Shown: positions 10,379 through 34,604 of the stretch, piece by piece
How positions within the stretch are numbered: position 1 is the first letter of the stretch
How the letters are laid out: each line of letters begins with the position of its first letter
DNA from: Trichopria drosophilae
Lineage: Eukaryota; Arthropoda; Insecta; Hymenoptera; Diapriidae
DNA: 64,000 nt
NCBI GenBank assembly: GCA_030407085.1
Contig: CM059586.1
Location: 85,495,501 to 85,559,500, forward strand
Direction: 5' to 3'
The notes under the pieces: generated by a model
Told to the model about the DNA's origin: nothing
Database searches by the model: none
Seen by the model: the letters and a program-made list of their open reading frames with translations, nothing else
Translations under genes and position numbers: made by a program

Positions 10379-11524
10379 CTGTAAAAAATACGAATGAATT
10401 TTACAAACTCATTGTAATTTTATTTTATATAAATTTGGTAATATTCTTACATGTAAAATAGTGTTTTTACTATTTAAGGTTAGGATTTTTACAATATTTT
10501 TGTAAATTTACCAAACAGCACTGTAGATTTATTACATCAAGCATACACGGAAAAACCTTTGGGAGCGCTGCTCACCCAAACCGGGCGGGCAGCCTTCCCG
10601 CAGCACTTTTAACTTTTCAAATGATGATTAAAAATATAAGAGCGTAAAAATAAATTTTTTTCTGAATAGATATCGATTCTTAGTATCATTAAGAAAGTTT
10701 GTGCACTATTTTTAGACCATCAAATTACTTATATGATTTATAAAGATCGTTAAAAGCGTAAAAACCGGCACTTTTTTCACTTTTTCGCTTCTGTATCGAA
10801 AATAGAGCAAAACAGACCAAAATTTCACTAAAGCTTTTTTGTAGAGCGCAAAATTTCCTACAAAAAAATCAGTGGCAGCCCTAGTCTAATATTAATAGTT
10901 TAGCCACAAACTACAATGGAACGTCAACTTACAGTTTGATAGATAACCAATGTAAAATATTCGGAATATTTTGTTTAAAATCGTGCTTTCTTTCCGGCTA
11001 AACTATTAATGTTAGACTAACACTGCTAGTGACATTTTTGTAGGAAATTTTGCGCTCTACAAAAAAGCTTTAGTCAAATTTTGCTCTGTTTTGCTCTATT
11101 TTCGATACGGAAGCGAAAAATTGAAAAAAGTGCCGGTTTTTACGCTTTTAACGATCTTTATAAATCATATAAGTAATTTGATGGTCAAAAAATAGTGCAT
11201 AAACTTTCTTAATGATACTACGAATTGATATCTATTCAGAAAAAAATTTATTTCATCCTCTCATATTTTTAATCATCATTTTAAAAGTTAAAAGTGCTGC
11301 GTTAGCGTAGTTAAAAGTGTTTTTCCGTGTAGGGAAAGTACAACGCATAATTTGACAATGCTACACATTGGTAATATTTGAGCCCACCTCAAACGTGGTA
11401 ATTTTACCCTTCAATGGAAAAAAGCGACAAAATTTGTAAAAATACAATGCCCAACAAGAAAATTTATGTTAAAAGTGAAATTTACCATATTGAACATGGT
11501 AAAATTCATTTCTATTTTTTACAG
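10379..11524. mobile_element. MITE with CTGTAAAAA ends, split by a nested element
   Basis: The left end CTGTAAAAAATACGAATGAA and right end, complement of CTGTAAAAAATAGAAATGAA, form inverted repeats of about 26 bases. The foldback at 10546-11329 is inserted inside. The MITE at 16300-16722 has similar ends (CTGTAAAAAGTG) and internal GTAAATTTACC-type words, so it is probably a relative. Confidence 0.55.
10546..11329. mobile_element. Large foldback element, ~350-bp arms
   Basis: The ends CACGGAAAAAC and GTTTTTCCGTG are flanked by TA on both sides. The two arms match for about 350 bases (for example GTAGAGCGCAAAATTTCCTA at 10843 and its complement at 11042), leaving a short central spacer. No coding potential. 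The terminal word is shared with the element at 89-400. Confidence 0.7.
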
Positions 11525-11713
11525 CGAAGGACCAAAAAATGGAACTGAAAAATTGTCCAAATAAACTTGATTTATTTAAAATATTAATAAACGACAAGAA
11601 ACATCTTGCAATTTTAATTTAAGTTTCGTTAAATTTCATAAGTTTTAAAAAAGAACATGTGGATTACACCAAAGTTTATAAGAGATATTAATTAACAGAT
11701 ATAATCCAGCAAG

Positions 11714-25994
<14,281 letters not shown>

Positions 25995-27300
25995 ACCTTC
26001 ATTGTTGTGTGAAATTCTTGTTACTCTGCTGCCTGGGACTCGATGATGATTCTGCACAAAGTTCCAGTCGCAGTCGTTTGGGGTTGTTCCAATAAAAAAA
26101 AAAAAATTATTTCGTCATCATATTACCGAGATATCGTGAAAGTTCGAGGTAGATCGTAATGAGAGAAGACAGAGAGTTGAAGTGAATAAAGAAGGAACGG
26201 AAGGCGGTCGCTTTTGCATACGGATGTTGCTAGTAGCCAGAGTAGAAGAATCAATTTCCCATAAACCAAACTTGCCGTATACGCGGAGAGTGCTAAACAG
26301 ACATTCCTTAAAATCGTTGAATAAGCACTCCGGTGCTTTAAAGCGCCCAAAATCAATTCATTAGTCGTATAGACTCTTTTAACATTATTCACTCGTCATT
26401 TCGCTCGCCGAGCCACAATCTCAATGTCCGAGGCCTCGTACGGATACTTAACGCCCTTGATCGATCTCGTCACTTCGGTCGGATCCCCCCTAGAGTATTT
26501 TCCGTGTATACATAGTATATAGGCATGGCTTCGATAAATTTTTTTTTGCTTGTGGAAATCAAGGTGCACCCATCCGATTATCACGGCTGCCCGGCATGCT
26601 CCTCATTTCACGGCAGCCCATTAACTATAACCATTCGTGTAAAAAAGTCCACAATGAACCGCCCGTTCCGTTCGCAAAGATGTTTTTAAAATGATCGTGA
26701 ATCCGTTTTCGGTAACTTGATCGTCAATTATAAACGAAATGAATTTTATCAGTTGATTAAGAGGAAGCATATTTTACTCGCGAGTAGTTCATCGATCGTG
26801 TAATTAACCAGGCAGATCTTGTATAATACACGAGTCCCGTTTTACCCAAACCATAAAATCTCGTAGAATGCATCGCGATGCGAGGGAGGAGCCGTTTAAT
26901 ACTTTTGGCATATCGTCAAAAAAAAAGAACATATGAGAACAAGTATAGCAGCAAAACGAAGAAACGAACACATGGCCTTGGACGTAGAATCACGAGTTCG
27001 GAGGACGCGATTGTTTCTCAAGAGAGAATAACAAGTACCGAATCGTGGAGTATTATTATATCTATTGTATTATATACATTATGTTATGTAAACGTAACAG
27101 AAAGTATACATAGGCGTTAAATAATGTTATACAATGTTAAATATAGACAGTTTTAAGATGATAGGCTAAAGTCGAGGTACTGGGTTTCGCGATGAGAAAT
27201 GGAAGAGCCGAAGGGATGAATCCAGTTCCAGCAGCTTCAGTATCATTTCCACTGTATAATATGTAAAAATAAAAAAGAAATAAAAAGCTGTGCACATAAT
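25995..27300 (+). other. Probable 3' UTR of V-ATPase A
   Basis: Sequence after the stop is less AT-rich than the flanks and has no recognised transposon. A first polyadenylation signal AATAAA lies at 26091-26096, followed by an A-run, giving a short UTR of about 120 bases. Further AATAAA words at 27268-27273 and 27279-27284 would allow a long isoform of about 1.3 kb. Which end is used cannot be decided from sequence. Confidence 0.5.
26091..26096 (+). terminator. Polyadenylation signal AATAAA
   Basis: First AATAAA after the V-ATPase A stop codon, about 97 bases downstream, in a TTCCAATAAA context followed by a 13-A run. Confidence 0.6.
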
Positions 27301-27967
27301 GTTGTTCTTAACGTCCCACATTGCAGTGGAGTAGTAAGTATACAGCATCGTAATCTTTACAACATTTTCTATTACAATAAGCTACTTCCTCAAGAAATTC
27401 TCCAGTCATTTCCCAGAAATGACGTGTCAGAAATTCTCAGTATTGGAAGGCCTCTGAGCGTTTTCTTTCCTCTAACTCCTTTGCCACCCGACAATTTCTG
27501 GAGCTGGAAAGAAGTCTATTTGGTTGGTAGCACCGCTCACATAAGGAAAATATTTCATCCACCAATCATGAGATGTTTGTCAGGAGGATTTTCCATTTTT
27601 TCTAATGTTTTTTTTTGTTTTCTTTTTTCTAAACGTTTTCCTTTTTTCCCTTTTTGCTTTGTTCCATTAATTCGATCGATTTCCCTTTCATCCTTCCCTT
27701 GTATTGTTGTTGCTTTTCCTTTTATCGTTTACCGTTCCTATTTAAGGTGTTTTCCCATTTGATTTCATTGAGTCCAACTGGTATTCTGGATAGCTAGGCA
27801 GTAATCCCCGGTCACTTGATGCAGACTTTCCGCAAGTATTTTGGCAAAAAACATTACAGAGATCACGTAAGAAGTACGGAATTTCTACTTCAGTCATATT
27901 TAATTAGTGCAATTCATATTGAATTATACTCGTGCTTCGTCCTCAAGATTAGATGAAACAACATGTA
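27301..27967. other. Stretch downstream of the ATPase 3' UTR, no gene seen
   Basis: Contains a T/C-rich tract at about 27590-27740. A 112-residue open frame (27424-27762) is mostly Phe/Ser/Pro from that tract and is not credible as a gene. Confidence 0.4.
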
Positions 27968-28670
27968 CAGTAGAATGTCTCTTATTTCAACCCCTCTTAT
28001 TTGAATCGTTTCCCCTCAAGGCCTTCTCCCACCATCGCTCGAACATTTCGATACAGTTTACATTGTTTACACCATCAAAGTTGTACAGTGTAAATACCGT
28101 TCAACCTAAATATGTAAACATGTATAGTCGGTAGACTGATATGTAATGAAATTTCAAATTAATTTAAAATTTTGCATCAAACTCATGATTTACACCATAC
28201 AAATTATTCGAGATGCTGCTAATTTCGTAAAATAAAAGTGCACATTTGAAGGTTAGGATGTTCTCAATTTTTAATGATGTGTTTCAAGACCTCCACAAAA
28301 ATTGAAAAGTCTTTCATTTGCAAAATAACAAACAAATCCAATATCAGCAGCTTAGTACTGAATTTGAAGTGATTTGAAGCTTTCATTAATCATATTTGCA
28401 AATTTGGATTAAATATTGGCTCCTATATTCATTTCGGTCTTAATCACAGTGTATTTGTTTGTGAAACAAAAAATTATTGATACATAATTATATGTAATAA
28501 AGTGCATAATGTAAATTTAAAATGTTTATTTCTCCACTCGAATGCAGATATGAATAACCATAAATAAATGCGAAATGTTGCAGTGTTTATTTATCACATA
28601 AAGGTGCGAGTTGTGATCTCGTTACATTTTTATCCAAATTTAAAATTCTCTACACATTTTTCAGATAAAT

Positions 28671-28703
28671 TATATGGCTCATTTCATTTAATTTGTCATA
28701 TTC
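28671..28703. repeat. 33-bp inverted arm, left
   Basis: Starts TATATGGCTCATTTC and ends GTCATATTC. Perfectly complementary to 30460-30492, 1.8 kb away. Sequence beyond the 33 bases does not match. Confidence 0.85.
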
Positions 28704-28847
28704 ATGTCCAAAACAAAATGTTTGTCATGAATTTGACTTAAGTTTTTTTTTCTATTTCATAAACTACAATAATTTGTAATCATTTTTCAACTTACAAGTG
28801 TGGAAAAATGATTGGACATAAAATAGCAGGGTAAAATGCCAGCAAAA

Positions 28848-29952
28848 TGTCATGAGTGTCCCTTGTCCCGCATTCAATTTTACATTTTCAAACGAATGCA
28901 GTGTCCTGATTCTACCAGTTTACAAGAGAAAAAAAAATTAAATCGTAAAGTAGAAATTCTATATTTATAAAAAATCGAAATATAATAATATCATTCAATA
29001 GTATAACCTTTCAAAAAAATAAACAATGCGTGTCCCTCACTTTCTTCTAATTTTATTTTGCATATACATTGTTGTATTTACGCGTGTTTTCAAATTTATC
29101 TACTGAGCATAGAAACTTCTTTACCATCACATCGGCACCTAGTGACAATAACAAATGAAGTGAAAAAGGCACAGTTCGCTGTATTCCAAACTCACAGTTT
29201 TATATGAATACAGAGAACCGAACGAAGGTTTTGCAAAAAGTTGTATGTCATGAGTGTCCCTTCGTAAAAATGGTGAGTAAATATTTTGAAATTAGTGCCC
29301 ATGTCACATTAAAAACACTTTTTGATCCACGTCCGAATAAAACGAACCGCATCTTTGTAAACATAACTTTGCTCTGTTTAGAAGTAAACAAAGAACAAAA
29401 TGTCATGAGTGTCCCTGTCATGAGTGTCTCTCTTTCGAGTTTCACACAAATTTGTTTTATTTTGGCATTAGTAAATTAATAGTATAATTACGATACGATA
29501 TTTACTAAATTAATAACATACTATGAGGACGGTATCGCCGTGCCTGAAAATATTACTAACGACTCGTGTATCGTACACACGGAGAAAAAAATACAAGAAA
29601 ATTTACCAAACTTATTTACCGTCGTTGACAACATTATGTTACCATCAGCCAGTAGAAAATGCAACATTTCAAACGCATTGAAAATCAAAATGAAGAAAAA
29701 AAAGTTTTTCAAGACGATATCATTTATCATATTAAAACTCCCAAAGAATTGAAAAAAACCAAAGAACTTTTACTCTATTGTAGAATATAAACAGATAGAA
29801 AAGTTTTTGAAGAAATAAATTTTATATGTTATAATAATTAATAAATTTGTGTTTTTTCAAAATAATATTATAATTATCTTTGAGAGTTTAATAAAAATTA
29901 TTTCCAAAAAATATGTATGAAATTTTTCCTTAATTTATGTCATGAGTGTCCC
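28848..29952 (+). repeat. Five dispersed copies of TGTCATGAGTGTCCC
   Basis: Copies at 28848-28862, 29246-29260, 29401-29415, 29416-29430 (ends CTC) and 29938-29952, all on the same strand. The third and fourth are directly adjacent. The sequences between them are unrelated AT-rich DNA. No reading frame joins them, so they are not coding repeats. Confidence 0.85.
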
Positions 29953-30459
29953 CAATTTTAGTTTACGCGCATTCATTACATACGTCTAAGGAAGTATACA
30001 AATAGTTATGAACAATTTTTTTTAACTTTCCAAATGAATTAACTGTTAGAATATAGTCATAAAATACTTATTGCTAATGAAATATTCTTTCCTAGACAAA
30101 AACGGAAAGGCAGATTATTATTTAATCTTATTTTTTCTGTGCTTTGCCTAAATTATAAAAGTCTTCTGTCGTGAAAAGTGACCCTGTAATGAAATTTACA
30201 TTTCATTATGTTAGATAAGTGAATAAACAATACAATAATATGGGTTCGCAGTCAAATTAGTCACCGTTCAATCAAAAATATGCAGATATATTTCTTTTTT
30301 TTAACTGATTTTTTCTGCCGAAAAACAGTCTGCCACGGCAAATTTACGATTCTATTTTAGGGCAATTAGCAATTTCGTGTATTTTAAACATTAAAGAATG
30401 TAAATAAATTAGTTTCAAACCCAAAATCGTAACCTGCCATTTTCACTTTTATGGAGGCA

Positions 30460-30492
30460 GAATATGACAAATTAAATGAAATGAGCCATATA
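30460..30492. repeat. 33-bp inverted arm, right
   Basis: Exact reverse complement of 28671-28703. Its last two bases (TA) are the target dinucleotide of the rosa-like transposon that begins at 30493. Confidence 0.85.
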
Positions 30493-30876
30493 CAGGGTCA
30501 TCGAAAAGTATCGGACCCCCCTAATATCTTCAGTTAGAATGCACTTAGGAGAAAATGTCCAATAGCAAAGTTGTATGGCTTCAAGCGGGGAGTAAGATGA
30601 TGACCTTGACTTTGACCTTGACCATGTCCTTCAAGGTCATTTCAAGGTCAATCTTATTTTTTTAAATAGAACCCCCTACATTTTATTGCATATTCTCATA
30701 GCTTATCTCGAGAGCTTTCCAAAACACTATAATAAAATATTTTTTTATTAAGTACTTTTTGAGTTATAAAGGTTTGAAGTTAACAATTTGTTAAGTGGTG
30801 TGCGAGTCCGACCAGTTAAGGCAAATTTAATTCCAATTGGTTAGCTTGGGCAAAATATTGAATTGTACCAAACAAT

Positions 30877-31948
30877 TCACAACAAATGTTCAAATTGTTG
30901 CCCTTCAACAGCCTGGCAATGTGCCAATCTGTTATAAACAGCCGAAACCGCATTCCGGTACGTTTCTAGCGGTATTAGTTCTATCTCTCGAGTTATTCTC
31001 CCTCTTAAATCATCTAAATCTTGAGGCTTGGTGGCATAAACTTTACTTTTCAAGTAACCCCACAAAAAAAAGTCAAGTGGGGTCAAGTCCGGAGACCGAG
31101 GTGGCCACTCAATATGACCCCTTCGCCCTATCCACCTGTCCTGAAAGACCTCATTCAAATATTGACGGACAATGACACCATAATGAGGTGGAGCTCCATC
31201 CTGTTGGAAATAAATTTCATCCATATTTCCACCAGCTATGTCTCGAATAGCTGGAACAATTTGTTCGCGAAGCATGACTAGGTATACTTGTGCTGTCAAA
31301 TTGCCTTCAATGAAGAAAGGGCCAACTGGTCTACCATTAAGAATACCAGCCCATACGTTAACTTTTTGTGGATATTGAGTATGATTGTCTCTTTTCCAGT
31401 GAGGATTAACGTCACTCCAGTATCTACAATTGTGTCTATTTACATTTCCAGTCAGTTCAAATGTTGCCTCATCAGAGAAAACAATATTATCAAGTAATAG
31501 AGGATCGTCGACAATCATCTCCATCATAAGATCACAAAATTCGATGCGTCTATCAAAATCGTCTTCGGACAACTCTTGGACCAAATGGAGTTTGTATGGA
31601 TGCCATTTATTCAATTTCAGAATTTTACTGACAGATGCATGACCGATTTCGTGTTCTTGTGCGATTGATGGAAATATGGGGATCTTCAACGAAAGACTGT
31701 AAAACATCTAATGCCTTATCATTATTTGTTGCTGTTTTAGGTCTACCAGATTTTGGGCGGCTTTTAACGCTACCAATGGCCTCGAAACGTTAAATTGTAC
31801 GGATTACAGTACTTTTGGAGATCCTATTATTTTCATTCCGAAAATTTTCATTAAATAATCGCGTTACTGTTTTATACCCTCTTTGTTGATCTCCCCATCC
31901 TCGCATCATTAACAGTGTTATTCGATCTCTTTCAGAAAGCTCCGCCAT
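30877..31948 (-). pseudogene. Tc1/mariner-superfamily transposase, one stop and one frameshift
   Basis: Starts MAELSERDRITLLMMRGWGD at 31948 (helix-turn-helix region), reads ISKSTVIRTI then a TAA in place of a Gln-type codon, and RPKSGRPKTAT. It shifts frame at ISIAQEH, then is open to the stop at 30877. Catalytic residues are visible: Asp in VFSDEATF, Asp in YFQQDGAPPH, and Asp in SPDLTPLDFFLWG. By count, 41 residues separate the second and third Asp, the spacing of the rosa-like DD41D clade rather than mariner DD34D. The whole frame is about 357 codons, normal for the family. Two lesions make this copy inactive as it stands. Confidence 0.88.
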
Positions 31949-32486
31949 TCTTAATTAGAGCGAAGAAGAATTAATCAGGTAAGTGATAGGAAATTGATCT
32001 AGATAATTAAGTAGAGAAAAATACTAATTATTAAGTGTTGGTCCAACTATCGATTTGTTTATTTTAACCACACTAGCAAAAATCTCGTTGAGCAACTGAA
32101 AATCTAATAGATCAATTAATAATATTTACGAAAAATTTCTGGGCTATTGGAAACAAAATGAAGATGTTTGGGATAATCAATTGAAGCGCAATGGTTTCTT
32201 TTGTTACAGAAAAAATTTTTGAGGCTGTTCGTTTTCGTCCACGAGGTGACTGCTGCTCGCTAAGAAGAAGACATCACTGCATCAAAGTTTCAAATCAGTG
32301 ATCCGTATTGTTTGCTCAAGAGCTCGTACATTGGTGCCTGCGAGAGTGAGAGAATAAAGATTGGCCAACGCTTTCGGTCATATTCCCGCTAACGCCTTCG
32401 GAAATCACGCATTCGAGCAGCTTCTCGCGATTACGTTCGGGCAGTTTTTCGCCAGAGCCTATTAGCATAATTGCTTGAAGCCGTAC

Positions 32487-32553
32487 AATACTTTGCTATT
32501 GGACATTTTTCCAAAATGCATTCTTACTGAAAATATTAGGGGGATCCGATTAA
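32487..32553. repeat. Internal diverged copy of the rosa-like terminal repeat
   Basis: Matches 32869-32937 in the same orientation (ACTTTGCTATTGGACATTT, ATGCATTC, ACTGAAAATATTAGGGGG, TCCGAT) with roughly four-fifths identity, and stops before the outermost CAGGGTCATC. It is inside the element, not at its edge. Confidence 0.7.
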
Positions 32554-33284
32554 TGTATTTTCTTTAAACCAATTAATTGGTCTCATTATTCTGCGCACAA
32601 AAGTATTAAGGTTATGATTACTGAAAACTAAATAATATTTTACAAGATATTCTACATTTTGTGTCAAAAAATTGTTAACTTCAAACCTTTACAACTCAAA
32701 AAGTACTTGATAAAAAAATATTTTATTATAGTGTTTTGGAAAGCTCTCGAGATAAGCTATAAGAATATGCAATAAAATGTAGGGGGTTCTATTTAAAAAA
32801 ATAAGATTGACCTTGAAATGACCTTGAAGGACATGGTCAAGGTCATCATCTTACTCCCCGCTTGAAACCATACAACTTTGCTAATGGACATTTCCTCCTA
32901 AGTGCATTCTAACTGAAGATATTAGGGGGGTCCGATACTTTTCGATGACCCTGTATATATTTTACATAATTCAACTCTAAAATATATACGATATCTAACA
33001 AAAATAAAAAGATATCAGATATTATCATCCACTATTAAAGCGGAGTAAGTTAGTAGAGTAAAGGGGTAAGGGGAAATTTCAAATAAGAAGGGTCGGCGCC
33101 ATCTAGAAGACCATGACCAGTTGAAATAAGAGGGGTTCTACTGATAGTTACACGCGCAAATGTTACCACTCATGCACTAAAGTTAAGATTTATTTTATTA
33201 AATTTTTTGATACCTATTCGTCATCTTTCCACTGTTCCTGCCATTGCCATTCACGTTTTAGTGTCAACACGAATTTTTTCAATT

Positions 33285-34256
33285 ATGCCGAAAAGCAACC
33301 ATTCAAAAGATTCGGAGGATTATTTGGTAAGGAAATTTAGGAAAATGGAACGGAAAATGAATCGACTGCGTAGGAATCACGAATTTACAACACCAGATTC
33401 TCCAAAACATACGGAATATCGAGGAGGTTACTAACCTTTAGTTTTTGACATGTAATGTAATAACATGGAATAACAATACTATATAATTAGGACAGTTTAT
33501 GGGACTGTTTCCGTACATTTTAATATAGTTTAAGTCATTTCCAGTAATGAGAGTAAATAAATCATTCTATTATATTGTAGACAGGGCAGTTTCAGGGACT
33601 GTCTCACTACATTTACAAATTAGTTATTCATTAGGTTTGGATGCAGGCAGTCGATGGGACTGCCTAACACATCTTAAATGAACGCAATAATTATAATAAA
33701 ATACCATTCTAGAATTATTCAATTCTATATATTTTATTTGGTGATGGCTGGTAACGACGGCGATCCTGAAGGCCACACATTGAATTCTAACCTTGCAGAG
33801 GGTTCAACAAACATCAATTCTGTTATCGCGGATAATGATAATACTGAAGATATAACTTCTATGAATGTACTATCGAATGAGGAAGAACACAATCTCTCTG
33901 AAAATATTGAAAACCAGGACGAAAAACAAGATGAAAACCACATTCAAGACATGGCTACAATCGAATTAGACCAATATGTCTTAGCTATATTGAGAGATGA
34001 GCCTTGTATATTGGAAAAATATGCCGCAGCTATTCACGGAGAAATAGCTAGCCGTTTTGAACATATAACAACTACGGCTTTGAAAATGGATATCCGTAAG
34101 GAATTGTGTGAGAAATATTTGTTACCTGCAAATTGTAAGGCTATCGGTGCTCCTGTACTCAACCCTGAGATAAAAGTGGCTATTTCGGAAACGGTGATAA
34201 AAAGAGACAAGGGTATAGAGCCAAAACAGAAACAATTGAGGGTCTCCAAGCAATAA
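33285..34256 (+). pseudogene. Gag-like protein of a retroelement, in two pieces
   Basis: Piece 1 (33285-33434) starts MPKSNHSKDSEDYLVRKFRK and has a basic coiled-coil look (MERKMNRLRRNHE). Piece 2 (from about 33744 to 34256) starts MAGNDGDPEGHTLNSN, has an acidic stretch, then ASRFEHITTTALKMDIRKEL, CEKYLLPANCKAIGAP and LNPEIKVAISETVIKRDKGI. The order 'basic N-terminus, acidic linker, LASRW-like helix, YPLPxNC, LNPEIK, KRD' is one I associate with gag-like proteins of insect retroelements, possibly tyrosine-recombinase (DIRS-type) ones; the superfamily is uncertain. Between the pieces lie stops and three tandem hairpins. After the second piece the frame is lost and no polymerase or recombinase follows; a Jockey LINE is inserted about 350 bases further on. 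Confidence 0.5.
33490..33672 (+). repeat. Three tandem stem-loop units
   Basis: Stems of 7 bp with 5-base loops at 33491-33509, 33585-33603 and 33646-33664: GACAGTT/GACTGTT (loop TATGG), GGCAGTT/GACTGTC (loop TCAGG), GGCAGTC/GACTGCC (loop GATGG). Each is followed 4-5 bases later by ACATTTT, ACATTTA or ACATCTT. The second stem position changes A-U, G-U, G-C between units, keeping pairing in plus-strand RNA. Confidence 0.75.
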
Positions 34257-34604
34257 CCGGGTCTCGAAACGCAGAATCGGTCAGTAGATAAAGTCAGAAA
34301 AAATCAACTTTCGAAAAATGGATTTTAAAAAATACTACCATATAGAGAATTAGATTCTACATCGTATTTATATTTGACATTTTTTTATTTGACGTCCAGG
34401 TTGCGAGAAAACAAATAAAAACTGGAAAATATTATCTCCGCAAAATCAATAGATTTTAAAACATAACTTACAGTTTCTCGTATACGAAGTGACGAATTGA
34501 TTTGAAACGTATAGGATCTAATCTCTATAGTTTTCCGAAGGCAACAAACAAAGTAAAAAATTTTTAAGTCGTGTTTTCGAAAATATATGTGTATAATTCT
34601 CACG

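Larger units (their letters stand above)
30493..32953 (-). mobile_element. rosa-like (DD41D) Tc1/mariner transposon, 2461 bp
   Basis: Flanked by TA on both sides (30491-30492, 32954-32955). Terminal inverted repeats run about 285-296 bp, start CAGGGTCATCGAAAAGTATC and are nearly identical apart from a 12-base gain in the left one, so insertion is fairly recent. The minus strand encodes a broken transposase (30877-31948). The space between the transposase start and the right repeat (31949-32668) holds a GC-richer block and an extra internal copy of the terminal sequence (about 32487-32553). Confidence 0.9.
27968..33143. mobile_element. Region bounded by pogo-like inverted ends
   Basis: The left end CAGTAGAATGTCTCTTATTT and the right end, complement of CAGTAGAACCCCTCTTATTT, are inverted and continue through CCTCTTATTTGAA on both sides; the right arm has extra bases in between. 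CAGTAGAAC-type ends with a TA before the left one suggest a pogo-group element. The interior without the rosa-like insertion is about 2.7 kb and shows no transposase. Two independent MITE ends are an alternative. Confidence 0.4.

Noticed and set aside
27424..27762. 112-residue frame downstream of V-ATPase A
   Set aside because: Mostly Phe/Ser/Pro from a T/C-rich tract; no start context, splice signals or domain.
28848..29260. CHECP-like Cys/His words encoded by the TGTCATGAGTGTCCC repeats, suggesting zinc fingers
   Set aside because: The copies fall in different frames, with stops between them and no zinc-finger spacing. The repeat is at DNA level.
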